This document shows, piece by piece, positions 16,453 through 24,616 of a stretch of DNA of 56,155 nucleotides (position 1 is its first letter; each line of letters starts with the position of its first letter). The notes under the pieces were generated by a model. It was not told the DNA's origin. It saw only the letters and a list, made by a program, of their open reading frames with translations, and searched no databases. The position numbers were made by a program, and so were the translations under genes. The stretch is from Rhizobium sp. Q54 (GTDB lineage: Bacteria > Pseudomonadota > Alphaproteobacteria > Rhizobiales > Xanthobacteraceae): assembly GCA_945870035.1 (NCBI GenBank), contig CAMBQQ010000008.1:1-56155 (forward strand). The letters are read 5' to 3'.

Positions 16453-17904
16453 ATGACAGATTCAGCCAATCTGGCTCTGCCTTTTATCGAAGGCGGTCAG
16501 GCCCAGAAACACGTCACCCATAACGAAGCGCTGCGCCTGCTCGACACCTTGGTGCAGCTCGCGGTGCTCGACCGCGATCTGACCGCGCCGCCCGGTTCGC
16601 CGATCGAGGGCCAGCGCTGGATCGTCAAATCCGGCGCCACCGGCGCATGGGCGTCGCATGTCGATGCCATCGCCGCCTGGCAGGATGGCGCCTGGCAATT
16701 CTCGACGCCGCGCGTCGGCTGGCTGGCTTATGTCATTGACGAGAGTGTGTTGCTGGCCTGGAGCGGCAGCGCCTGGGTCGATGCTATCGGTGCGCTGTCG
16801 CCGACCGCGCTCAATAACATGACGCTGCTCGGCTTGGGTACCACGGCGGACGCGACCAATCCTTTGAGCGCCAAGCTCAACAATGCGTTGTTTACGGCAA
16901 AAACCGTAGCCGAAGGCGGCGACGGCCATCTGCGCTACAAGCTAAGCAAGGAAAGCGCAGTCAAGACTTTGTCGTTCCTGTTTCAGGACAATTACTCCGG
17001 CCGCGCCGAGATCGGGCTGACCGGCGACGACGACTTCCATGTCAAGGTCAGCCCCGACGGCACGACCTGGTACGAAGGCATCAAAATCGCCGCGGCCACT
17101 GGCAAGGTGTCGTTTCCTTCCGGCCTCGCCGCCGGACGCGAGGTGCTGACCGCACATCGCACCTATTACGTTCGTGCGGACGGCAGCGACAGCAATACGG
17201 GTCTCGCCGACACGTCGGGTGGCGCCTTTCTGACCATCCAGAAAGCGGTCAATACCGTCGCGGCGCTCGATCTGTCGATCTATAACGTCACCATACAAGT
17301 CGGCGCCGGCACCTATACTGGCTCGACAATTATCGCCAAGCCCTTCATCGGTGCAGGCACGGTCACGATCAGCGGCGATACGACAACGCCTTCCAACGTT
17401 TTGATTTCGACGAGCGGAGTCGGCATTACCGCAAAAGAGTACGCCCAGGTTTCGATCCAGGGCATGAAGTTCGTCAGCAGCGGCGCGCAGGGGATCAAGG
17501 CGGACAGCAACGCCGTGCTGACCGTTTCCGGCAAGGTCGAGTTCGGCGCATGCGCCGGCTCGCAAGCCTACACGACGACCGATGGCAAAATCCTGTTCAC
17601 GACCGGCACCTATTTGATTTCCGGCGGCGCCGCCGCTCACTGGCAATCGAGCGGCAAGTCGACCATCCAGGCGCAGTCGATGACGATCGTGCTGTCGAAC
17701 ACGCCGGCTTATTCGATCGCTTTCGCCTATGCGAATGCGCTGGCCTACCAGATCATCAACGCCAACACATTCACCGGCACCGGTGCGACCGGTCAGCGTT
17801 ATGTCGCGCAGAGCGCCGCGTTGATCGACAGCCAAGGCAGCGGGCCGACTTATTTGCCAGGCAATGCGTCGGGCGCGACCGCGACGAACGGCCAATATCT
17901 CTAG
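16453..17904 (+). CDS. DUF2793 protein with right-handed beta-helix, probable tail fibre
   Basis: 483 residues. Residues 1-115 are a DUF2793 domain (NLALPFIEGGQAQKHVTHNEAL, LDRDLTAPPGSP, GAWASHVDAIAAWQDGAW), a module found on GTA/phage tail proteins. After a linker (LLGLGTTADATNPLSAKLNNALF) and a small beta domain, residues about 235-450 have repeating short strands of the pectate-lyase/right-handed helix kind: YYVRADGSDSNTGL, FLTIQKAVNTV, GTVTISGDTT, VSIQGMKFVSS, VLTVSGKVEF. This architecture suggests a carbohydrate-binding fibre or spike attached after g15. It has no equivalent in the core Rhodobacter GTA order and is probably the lineage-specific host-recognition part. Confidence 0.75.
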   Translation: MTDSANLALPFIEGGQAQKHVTHNEALRLLDTLVQLAVLDRDLTAPPGSPIEGQRWIVKSGATGAWASHVDAIAAWQDGAWQFSTPRVGWLAYVIDESVLLAWSGSAWVDAIGALSPTALNNMTLLGLGTTADATNPLSAKLNNALFTAKTVAEGGDGHLRYKLSKESAVKTLSFLFQDNYSGRAEIGLTGDDDFHVKVSPDGTTWYEGIKIAAATGKVSFPSGLAAGREVLTAHRTYYVRADGSDSNTGLADTSGGAFLTIQKAVNTVAALDLSIYNVTIQVGAGTYTGSTIIAKPFIGAGTVTISGDTTTPSNVLISTSGVGITAKEYAQVSIQGMKFVSSGAQGIKADSNAVLTVSGKVEFGACAGSQAYTTTDGKILFTTGTYLISGGAAAHWQSSGKSTIQAQSMTIVLSNTPAYSIAFAYANALAYQIINANTFTGTGATGQRYVAQSAALIDSQGSGPTYLPGNASGATATNGQYL

Positions 17905-17925
17905 CTCCGGCACAGGAACATTTAA

Positions 17926-18576
17926 ATGGCACAGCAAAGCTATGAAGGCGCTTTGACGCGCCTGCTCGTTCACGAGGGCGGCTACACCAATCATCCGTCA
18001 GATCCGGGCGGCCCGACCAATTTCGGCATCACGATTCACGACTACCGCAAATATGTGAAGCCGGCAGCGACCGCCGCCGACGTCAAGGCGATGACGCTCG
18101 ATGAGGCCAAGCGCATCTACCGCGCCAAATACTGGGATGCGCAGCGCTGCGACGATCTGCCGGGCGGCGTCGATTACGCCGTGTTCGACTACGGTGTGAA
18201 CTCCGGCATCGGCCGCAGCGGCAAGGTGCTGCGGCGTTGCCTCGCTCTACCGGACGACTCCAGCGTCGTGAACGACCGCGTGGTCGCAGCGGCGGCGAGC
18301 GCCGACGCCAAAACGCTGGTCGCGGCGATCTGCGACGAGCGCCTGCGCTTTTTGCAGCGCCTGAAGACGTGGGACGTGTTCGGCAAAGGCTGGGGCCGCC
18401 GTGTCGCTGAGGTGAAGGCGGCATCGCTGGCGATGACTTCGTCGAAGACGGCGTCCAGGCCCAAGCCGCCGCCGCCTCCGTCTCCGGCCATTGCGCCTGC
18501 GTCCGATCAGCCCGCCGCGAGCGGGCTTTTTCATGCCCTGATGTCAATTCTCTCAACAGTCTTCAAGAGGTCATAG
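17926..18576 (+). CDS. GH108-family endolysin (N-acetylmuramidase)
   Basis: 216 residues. The glycosyl hydrolase 108 domain starts with ALTRLLVHEGGYTNHPSDPGG, in which Glu17 of HEGGY is the catalytic acid, followed by GPTNFGITIHDYRKY, YRAKYWDAQRCDDLPGGVDYAVFDYGVNSG (two family blocks) and RLRFLQRLKTWDVFGKGWGRRV from the adjoining peptidoglycan-binding part. The tail is a Pro-rich linker and a hydrophobic end (LFHALMSILSTVF), perhaps membrane-facing. No signal peptide, so export would need the neighbouring holin. It begins the release module directly behind the tail genes. Confidence 0.9.
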   Translation: MAQQSYEGALTRLLVHEGGYTNHPSDPGGPTNFGITIHDYRKYVKPAATAADVKAMTLDEAKRIYRAKYWDAQRCDDLPGGVDYAVFDYGVNSGIGRSGKVLRRCLALPDDSSVVNDRVVAAAASADAKTLVAAICDERLRFLQRLKTWDVFGKGWGRRVAEVKAASLAMTSSKTASRPKPPPPPSPAIAPASDQPAASGLFHALMSILSTVFKRS

Positions 18577-18577
18577 C

Positions 18578-18802
18578 ATGTGGCAAAAATTCAAGGCGTC
18601 GTTCAAGCAATCGGTCACCATCCTGTGGGCGCGTGTCGTTGCCTGCGCCGGCCTGCTCTTGATGGCGGGAGAGGCGCTGTTGCAGGACCCCAACATAGCC
18701 GGCGCCATCCAGTCGGCGCTGCAACCGAAATTCGTCCCGTATTACGTCATCGCCATCGGCCTGATCACCGAACTGGCGCGCCGCCGCACATTGGGCCGCT
18801 AG
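18578..18802 (+). CDS. Small membrane protein of the lysis module
   Basis: 74 residues, starting one base after the endolysin stop and ending one base before the holin ATG. It has a hydrophobic segment at about 17-33 (ILWARVVACAGLLLMAGEA) and a second at about 52-66 (VPYYVIAIGLITELA), with positively charged ends (RRRTLGR). Similar short proteins lie between endolysin and holin genes in alphaproteobacterial prophage and GTA-like loci. It may be an accessory holin or spanin-like component; I cannot assign a family. Confidence 0.65.
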   Translation: MWQKFKASFKQSVTILWARVVACAGLLLMAGEALLQDPNIAGAIQSALQPKFVPYYVIAIGLITELARRRTLGR

Positions 18803-18803
18803 G

Positions 18804-19196
18804 ATGTGGGGCTTTCTTGCCAATCTGATCGGCGGGCCGGTCGTCAATGGGCTGATCGACGGCTACAAGGCCAGGCTCGCCGCCGGCAATACGTCGGAGA
18901 AGATCGCCGCCGATCTGGCGGCGCGAGAACTCAATGTCGAGCAGCGCGAACGCGAACTGGCGGCGCAGGTGACCATCGCCGAGCAGGGGCGCTGGTACAC
19001 GGCGCTGCCGCGGCCGCTGTTTGCCGCCGCCTTCATTATCTATGTGTGGAAGGTCGTGGTCTGGGACAAGGTCTTCGGCCTCGGTACGACCGATGCTTTG
19101 TCCGGCGACGTCGCGCAATGGGCGATGATCGTGTTGACGGCGTATTTCGGCGGGAGGAGTTTGGAGAAGGTGGCGCGGATTTTGGGGAGGAAGTAA
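18804..19196 (+). CDS. 3-TM holin (gene-transfer release holin family)
   Basis: 130 residues matching the Pfam family described as holin of 3TMs for gene-transfer release. The first part is amphipathic and charged (FLANLIGGPVVNGLIDGYKARLAAG, then a coiled-coil ELNVEQRERELAAQ), followed by PRPLFAAAFIIYVWKVVVWD, and a final hydrophobic helix VAQWAMIVLTAYFGGRSLEK. It would open the inner membrane to let the endolysin reach the wall and release particles. Its place next to the GTA tail genes contrasts with Rhodobacter capsulatus, where the release genes are at a separate locus. Confidence 0.88.
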   Translation: MWGFLANLIGGPVVNGLIDGYKARLAAGNTSEKIAADLAARELNVEQRERELAAQVTIAEQGRWYTALPRPLFAAAFIIYVWKVVVWDKVFGLGTTDALSGDVAQWAMIVLTAYFGGRSLEKVARILGRK

Positions 19197-19224
19197 GGTC
19201 CGCGCCTCATTTGCGGAGCTTGCC

Positions 19225-19905
19225 ATGGACATAGTCGACGCCGTTGCCTCGCGCTATTCGTGCCGGGCGTTTTTGCCCAAGCCGGTGCCGGAAAAAATCG
19301 TCCGCGACATTGTCGAACGCGCGGCGCGGGCGCCGTCGGCGGGCAATCTTCAGCCGTGGCGGGTTTATGCGATCGCCGGCAAGCGGCTCGAAGAACTGAA
19401 AGCGTTGCTCGCACCGCGCATGGCAACCGAATTGCCGAAAGGCGAGGGCGTCGAATACCAGATCTATCCCAACCCGATGCCGGAGCCGTACCGCGAGCGC
19501 GCCTTCACGGTCGGCGAATTGCTGTATCAGTCGATCAACGTGCCGCGCGAGGACAAAGCGGCGCGGTACCGGCAATATGCCCGCAACTATGAATTCTTCG
19601 GCGCGCCGGCGGCCTTGTTCTTTGCCCGCGACAAAAGTCACGGCGCGGCGCAGTGGGCCGACATCGGCGGCTATCTGCAAACCGTGGCGTTGTTGGCCCG
19701 CGGTCACGACCTGCACACCTGTCCGCAACAGGCCTGGGTGTCGTTTCACCGCACCGTGCGCTCTTTCCTCGATCTCCCCGATAATCTCATGATCTATTCC
19801 GGCATGGCCCTCGGCTACGAGGACCCGGCCGCACCCATCAATGGCTGGCGCTCCCCGCGCGCGGCGCTCGACGATTTCGCCTCGTTCGATGGGTTTGAAA
19901 GCTGA
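19225..19905 (+). CDS. Nitroreductase family protein (FMN-dependent)
   Basis: 226 residues of the NfsA/NfnB-type flavin nitroreductase family. FMN-binding elements: SRYSCRAFLPKPVP at the N-terminus, ARAPSAGNLQPWRVYAI, and GGYLQTVALLARGHDLHTCPQQAW with the late GMALGYEDP loop. These soluble enzymes reduce nitroaromatics or quinones with NAD(P)H; the natural substrate is not predictable. It begins 28 bases after the holin gene on the same strand and could be read from the same transcript, but no family link to GTA is known to me. Confidence 0.88.
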   Translation: MDIVDAVASRYSCRAFLPKPVPEKIVRDIVERAARAPSAGNLQPWRVYAIAGKRLEELKALLAPRMATELPKGEGVEYQIYPNPMPEPYRERAFTVGELLYQSINVPREDKAARYRQYARNYEFFGAPAALFFARDKSHGAAQWADIGGYLQTVALLARGHDLHTCPQQAWVSFHRTVRSFLDLPDNLMIYSGMALGYEDPAAPINGWRSPRAALDDFASFDGFES

Positions 19906-19966
19906 ACCCGAGGGACCAGAGTTCCCGTTCAGCCCGCGTTCACCGGCGCGCGCTTAGCACTCCTCC

Positions 19967-20317
19967 ATGGCCGGTTCCCGCATCCTATTCTCCGTCATTA
20001 TTCTGGCCGGTCTTCTGGCCGGGCCCGGCCTTGCCGCGGCGCAGGGCTTTATGGCCGCGGAGCCGGCGGGCGACGGCCGAAACGTTTGCCTGAACCGGGC
20101 CGAGCAGCGCGCCGCGGTCGCCGACCGGAAAGCCGTGCCGTTGGCCTCGGCCATCAAAGCGCTGCGCGAGCGCGGCCAGCGCGGCGAAGTGGTCCGCGCC
20201 GCGCTATGCAGCCGCGGCGACAGGCTGGTCTATGTGCTGACTCTGCTGGCGCGCAATGGCAAGGTGACGCGGGCGACGGTTGACGCCGCCACTGGCGAGC
20301 CTATGACCGGTCCGTAG
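19967..20317 (+). CDS. Small periplasmic PepSY-like protein, possible FeuN-type regulator
   Basis: 116 residues with a signal peptide (ILFSVIILAGLLAGPGLAAAQ, cleavage about 26). The mature part, NVCLNRAEQRAAVADRKAVPLASAIKALRER followed by VVRAALCSRGDRLVYVLTLLARNGKVTRATVDA, has the shape of a single PepSY-type domain, with two cysteines that could pair. It lies 30 bases upstream of a PhoP/FeuP-like response regulator. In Sinorhizobium a small periplasmic inhibitor, FeuN, is encoded beside feuPQ; position and size suggest the same role here, restraining the sensor kinase. This is inference from context. Confidence 0.55.
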   Translation: MAGSRILFSVIILAGLLAGPGLAAAQGFMAAEPAGDGRNVCLNRAEQRAAVADRKAVPLASAIKALRERGQRGEVVRAALCSRGDRLVYVLTLLARNGKVTRATVDAATGEPMTGP

Positions 20318-20347
20318 AAGCCGCCTGCGTCTTTTTGGAGTTCAGCC

Positions 20348-21013
20348 TTGCGCCTCCTCGTTGTCGAGGACGACCCCGACCTCAACCGCCAGCTCACCAC
20401 CGCGCTGACCGACGCCGGTTACGTGGTCGACCGCGCATACGATGGCGAGGAAGGCCATCACCTCGGCGACACCGAGCCTTATGACGCGGTGATCCTCGAT
20501 ATCGGCCTGCCGAAAATGGACGGCATCTCGGTGCTGGAATCGTGGCGGCGCAACGGCCGCATCATGCCGGTCTTGATGCTGACGGCGCGCGACCGCTGGA
20601 GCGACAAGGTGCAGGGTTTCGATGCCGGCGCCGACGATTATGTGGCCAAGCCCTTTCATCTCGAGGAAGTGCTGGCGCGCCTGCGCGCGCTGCTGCGCCG
20701 CTCGGTCGGCCACGCCAACAGCGAATTCATCTGCGGGCCGGTGCGGCTCGATTCGCGCACCAACCGCGTCTCGGTCGACGGCAATCCGGTCAAGCTGACC
20801 AGCCACGAATACCGGCTGCTCGAATATCTGATGCATCACAACGGCCGCGTCGTGTCGCGCACCGAACTGGTCGAGCATTTGTACGACCAGGACTTCGACC
20901 GCGATTCGAATACGATTGAAGTATTCGTCGGCCGCATCCGCCGGAAGCTCGGGGTCGATATTATCCAGACCGTGCGGGGCTTAGGTTACATGCTCGCGCC
21001 GCCGGGAGGCTGA
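20348..21013 (+). CDS. feuP: OmpR/PhoP-family response regulator (FeuP-like)
   Basis: 221 residues with an N-terminal receiver (acidic pair EDDPD, phosphoacceptor Asp51 in VILDIGLPKMDG, switch Thr in MLTARDRW, Lys in VAKPFHLEE) and a C-terminal winged helix (VKLTSHEYRLLEYLMHHNGRVVSRTELVEHLYD, ending TVRGLGYML). The start is a TTG at 20348 giving the canonical MRLLVVEDD sequence, with GGAG nine bases upstream; no ATG fits. A rare start codon may keep levels low. The histidine kinase follows after six bases. The symbol rests on the order feuPQ then ccm genes known in rhizobia; PhoP is the alternative name. In Sinorhizobium FeuP controls ndvA and osmoadaptation. Confidence 0.8.
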   Translation: MRLLVVEDDPDLNRQLTTALTDAGYVVDRAYDGEEGHHLGDTEPYDAVILDIGLPKMDGISVLESWRRNGRIMPVLMLTARDRWSDKVQGFDAGADDYVAKPFHLEEVLARLRALLRRSVGHANSEFICGPVRLDSRTNRVSVDGNPVKLTSHEYRLLEYLMHHNGRVVSRTELVEHLYDQDFDRDSNTIEVFVGRIRRKLGVDIIQTVRGLGYMLAPPGG

Positions 21014-21019
21014 CCTTTC

Positions 21020-22396
21020 ATGCGCGCCAACTCGCTCGCGCTGCGCCTGTTCGTGTCGGCCACCGCCTGGACGGTGGTGATCCTGCTCATTACCGGCATC
21101 GTGCTGTCGTCGCTTTACCGGCAAGCGGTCGAGCGCGCCTTCGACCGCCGGCTGGGCGTCTATCTGCGCACCTTGGTTGCCGATGTGGCGTCGCCCGACG
21201 AGACGACCGACAAGTCGCCGCCGCAACTTGGCGAGCCGTTGTTCGAACTGCCGCTGTCGGGCTGGTATTGGCAGGTGACGCGCACCGACACCGGCAGGAA
21301 CGACCTGCGCGCGTCGCGCTCATTGTGGGACGGCGGGCTGCCGCGTTTGCAGGATCTCGGCGTCGCCGCCGGTCCTGATGGTTCGCGGCAGGGCTATGTA
21401 ACCGGCCCGGAAGATCAAAGGCTCCGCCAGGTCGAGCGCAACATCGATCTCGGCGACGAAGGCCGGTTTGTGGTCGTGGTCGCCGGCGACGCCGCTGAAA
21501 TCCAGGACGAGACGCGCTCTTTTGATCAGGCGCTGGTGCTGACATTCATTATTCTCGCGGCGGTGCTGCTGCTGACGACGATGTTTCAGGTGCGCTTCGG
21601 CCTGGCGCCGCTCAAGCGCATTACTGACAGGCTCGCCGCGATCCGCTCAGGCTCGGCGGAGCGGCTCACTGGAAAATTCCCGGAAGAGATCGCGCCGCTG
21701 GCGCGCGAGACCAATGCCTTGATCGACGCCAACAAGGAAATCGTCGAGCGGGCGCGCACCCATGTCGGCAATCTGGCGCATGCGCTGAAGACGCCTTTGT
21801 CGGTGATGGTCAACGAAGCCAATGCGCGTGGCGACGACCCGTTGGCGCTCAAGGTTCTCGAGCAGGCCGCGATCATGCGCGATCAGGTCACGCGCCATCT
21901 CGAGCGCGCGCGGTTGGCGGCGCGGCTCACGGTGATCGGCACGGTTACTGATGTGACGCCGGTGGTGACAGCTTTGGCGCGGACGATGGAGAAGATTCAC
22001 CGCGACCGCGGCCTCGTCATCGAAGTGCGCGCCGGCGAGGCAGCACGCTTTCGCGGCGAGCGCGCCGACCTCGAAGAGATGGTCGGCAATCTCGTGGACA
22101 ATGCCTGCAAGTGGGCGGCCTCGCGGGTGACCGTTGAAGTGCTGCGCGAGCGGCCGGATGCGGCGCGCGAGGACCATGTGTTGCGCATTGTTGTCGATGA
22201 CGACGGCCGAGGCCTGTCGGCTTCCGAACGCGAGCAGGCCGGGCGGCGCGGGCGCCGACTGGATGAGACCAAGCCGGGGTCGGGCCTGGGGCTGTCAATC
22301 GTGGTGGAGCTTGCCAGCCTCTATGGCGGCGAGCTGAAGCTCGGCGCCGCGCCGCTTGGCGGTTTGCGGGCGGAGTTGGTGCTGCCGGCGGGGTGA
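21020..22396 (+). CDS. feuQ: PhoQ/FeuQ-like membrane sensor histidine kinase
   Basis: 458 residues: a TM helix at about 13-35 (TAWTVVILLITGIVLSSLY), a periplasmic sensor of about 140 residues (PLFELPLSGWYWQVTRTD is typical of PhoQ-like sensors), a second TM (ALVLTFIILAAVLLLTTMF), HAMP, the phosphoacceptor motif NLAHALKTPLSVMV (His about 253) and an ATPase domain with N-box DNACKWA and G-boxes DDDGRGLS and GSGLGLSIVVE. It partners with the regulator six bases upstream, and is perhaps inhibited by the small periplasmic protein before it. Confidence 0.82.
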   Translation: MRANSLALRLFVSATAWTVVILLITGIVLSSLYRQAVERAFDRRLGVYLRTLVADVASPDETTDKSPPQLGEPLFELPLSGWYWQVTRTDTGRNDLRASRSLWDGGLPRLQDLGVAAGPDGSRQGYVTGPEDQRLRQVERNIDLGDEGRFVVVVAGDAAEIQDETRSFDQALVLTFIILAAVLLLTTMFQVRFGLAPLKRITDRLAAIRSGSAERLTGKFPEEIAPLARETNALIDANKEIVERARTHVGNLAHALKTPLSVMVNEANARGDDPLALKVLEQAAIMRDQVTRHLERARLAARLTVIGTVTDVTPVVTALARTMEKIHRDRGLVIEVRAGEAARFRGERADLEEMVGNLVDNACKWAASRVTVEVLRERPDAAREDHVLRIVVDDDGRGLSASEREQAGRRGRRLDETKPGSGLGLSIVVELASLYGGELKLGAAPLGGLRAELVLPAG

Positions 22397-22502
22397 GGGG
22401 GGCCTGGGGCTTGCCCGTCTTTTGCCCCAATCCTCCCGTCTCGATAGAGTCCGGTTCCGCCCGCGGGCGGGTTCTGAATTTTCGATTTCCGGGGGTCTTT
22501 GA

Positions 22503-22988
22503 ATGTCCGCATTGAAATATGTCGCCATCGCCGCGATGGGTCTGTCGCTGGCCGCCTGCGCCGGAAGCCCGGATGGCCCCGGCCCGCGCGAGAACACCGG
22601 CACCCTGCTGGGTGCCGGTACCGGCGCTCTATTGGGCGCGGCGGTTGCGGGCGGCGGCACCGGCGACCGGCTGGCCGGCGCGGCGATTGGCGGTTTGCTT
22701 GGTGGTCTCATCGGCAACCGGATCGGCGCTTCACTCGACGACGAGGACAAGCGTATGGCCTATGCCGCGCAGATGGACGCGCTGGAGCGCAGCCCGTCGG
22801 GCGCGCCGGTCTCCTGGAAGAACCCGGATTCCGGCCGTTACGGCACCATCGTGCCGGGGCCGGCCTACGTCCAGGCTGGCAATAACTGCCGCTCGTTCAC
22901 CCACACGATCTATATCGATGGCCGGCCGCAGACCGCGCGTGGCACCGCTTGCCGCAATCCGGACGGAACCTGGACGCCGGTCAGCTAA
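22503..22988 (+). CDS. Glycine-zipper surface lipoprotein (17-kDa antigen-like)
   Basis: 161 residues. A lipobox SLAACAG places the acylated cysteine at about residue 20. A glycine-zipper 2TM segment follows (GTLLGAGTGALLGAAVAGGG and LAGAAIGGLLGGLIGNRIG), as in Rickettsia 17-kDa antigen-like outer-membrane lipoproteins. The C-terminal domain (VSWKNPDSGRYGTIVPG, CRSFTHTIYIDGRPQTARGTACRNPDG, W) has two conserved cysteines. It probably sits in the outer membrane and supports envelope integrity. A GGGGG-type ribosome site lies 12 bases before the ATG. Confidence 0.82.
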   Translation: MSALKYVAIAAMGLSLAACAGSPDGPGPRENTGTLLGAGTGALLGAAVAGGGTGDRLAGAAIGGLLGGLIGNRIGASLDDEDKRMAYAAQMDALERSPSGAPVSWKNPDSGRYGTIVPGPAYVQAGNNCRSFTHTIYIDGRPQTARGTACRNPDGTWTPVS

Positions 22989-23072
22989 ATCCTGTCGGCA
23001 TACTTAAAGAATTCTTAAGGCAGCCCGCGCTATCAATTCCCCGTGTAGTTTCAAACGCGGGTAGAGCCGGCG

Positions 23073-24479
23073 ATGGCGGGCGCCGACACGATCGAAAGGC
23101 TTCAACTGTTCTTGCGCGAGCTATCGCCGCAAGCGCGGGGGCTGCTTATCGCCGAATTCGAGCGCAGCCTGCTGCGCGGCGACGATCTCGGCGCCGCCGA
23201 TCTCGTGCTCCAGGAATTGCGCCGCATTGCCCGCGACCAAAGGGCTGGTACGCCGCGCATCGGCCACAGCGCCCGGTTGTTTTTTAAGCCGCCAGAACCG
23301 TTCCTCGTCGACGATCTCGGCCAGCATCGCCACCTGGGCCGCATTTCGCGCTCGTCACTCGATACTCTGTGGACCTGGATCGCGCGCGACGTCCTGCCCG
23401 ATGACGCCAAGGCGGTCGACAATATCGTCACCGCCGCCTTGCAGGCCGGCGACAACGACAAGGCGCAGCATTTCGTGCGCGCCTTTCAGGATCGCGTTGC
23501 GGTGGCGCTGACCGATCAACTGCGCGCCGCCGAGACCGACGACAAACTACGCCGCCGCATGTTGGCGCAAATCGGCACGCAGCGCGCCGGCGAAGACGCC
23601 GCGACATTGAAATGTGTACTCAATGCGCGGGACGGCTTGAACGCGATGGCCGCGCATTTGCCGTTGCAGGTCGGCAATCTCGCCGCCCGGCAACTCGACG
23701 AGTGTCAGCAATTGATCGAGAAAACCTCGCCGCCGACCAGCGACGTCTTTCTCTACTCGCTGCTGACGGTGATGAACCGGCTGGCGGCGCCGTGGCAGTT
23801 GATCCGCCTCGGCGTCAAGGCGGCCGGCAGCGACACCGCCGCGCGCGTCGCCGAAACGCCCTATGGCGTCGCGGTGACCATCGTTCTGTCCGAACTCGAA
23901 CGCCAGGTCGGCGAGTTGCGCGACGATTTGCGCAGCGGCCGCGGCGTCGCGGTCGGCGCGCTGTTGAAAACCATTCACGATTCTGCGCGCGGCCTGCGCA
24001 CCGAACTCAACATGCCGGTCGACTCAAGCTGGGGCCGGGCGCTGTCCGGGCTGCGCAGCCAGATCGGCGACATGCTGCGGCTGGAAATCGATTCGATGCC
24101 GGGCCGCGTGCGCCGGCTGCTCAAGCCGCGCGGCACCGGCGATATCCGTCCGAACAGCACCATCGACGCCGAAGAGGCCGCCGAGGTTGTGGCGCTGGTC
24201 GCCTTCGTCGGCACCTGCCGTCATTTTGCCGGCGAACTGGCCATCAACGAGATGACGCAGCGGACGTTTTCGGAACTTCAGCAGTATCTGGATAGCGCCA
24301 CGCGCGGCCTGCTCGAAGCCCTGCGTGGCGCTACGCCCGGCGAGCGCAGTTTCCGTCAGTCGCAGGTCGATGTCGCCGTGCGGCTATGCGCCACGGTGTT
24401 CGGCCGGGAATATGCCGCGCAGCTCGGCAAGGCCGCCGAACTCGCCGCTGCTGGCGACCGCAAAATAGCCAAAGGCTGA
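23073..24479 (+). CDS. Conserved alpha-helical protein of unknown function
   Basis: 468 residues with no signal peptide and no transmembrane segment. It is almost entirely helical and charged: IERLQLFLRELSPQARGLLIAEFERS at the start, LGRISRSSLDTLWTWIARDVLPDDAK, then LTVMNRLAAPWQLIRLGVKAAGSDTAAR and MPGRVRRLLKPRG. I recognise no family by function, though similar proteins occur between feuQ and the cytochrome c genes of other Hyphomicrobiales. Its position suggests a core gene; no catalytic motif is visible. Confidence 0.65.
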   Translation: MAGADTIERLQLFLRELSPQARGLLIAEFERSLLRGDDLGAADLVLQELRRIARDQRAGTPRIGHSARLFFKPPEPFLVDDLGQHRHLGRISRSSLDTLWTWIARDVLPDDAKAVDNIVTAALQAGDNDKAQHFVRAFQDRVAVALTDQLRAAETDDKLRRRMLAQIGTQRAGEDAATLKCVLNARDGLNAMAAHLPLQVGNLAARQLDECQQLIEKTSPPTSDVFLYSLLTVMNRLAAPWQLIRLGVKAAGSDTAARVAETPYGVAVTIVLSELERQVGELRDDLRSGRGVAVGALLKTIHDSARGLRTELNMPVDSSWGRALSGLRSQIGDMLRLEIDSMPGRVRRLLKPRGTGDIRPNSTIDAEEAAEVVALVAFVGTCRHFAGELAINEMTQRTFSELQQYLDSATRGLLEALRGATPGERSFRQSQVDVAVRLCATVFGREYAAQLGKAAELAAAGDRKIAKG

Positions 24480-24616
24480 CCGCAAGTCCCGGTTTATGGG
24501 CTTTTCCCTTATCGATCCGCGCCATTTGATCTTGCTCATTGCCGCCATGATTGCAGCTGATGTATCCCCTCGCAGGCTGTTGTTCTGAACGGCTATAAAG
24601 TGGATACATTCGCCTC

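Noticed and set aside
3557..19196. An ordinary prophage
   Set aside because: No integrase, repressor, replication or attachment sites were seen, the tape measure is very short, and gene order matches GTA.
22457..22470. CCGCCCGCGGGCGG as a terminator before the lipoprotein gene
   Set aside because: It is self-complementary but leaves no loop and has only a broken T-rich stretch after it.
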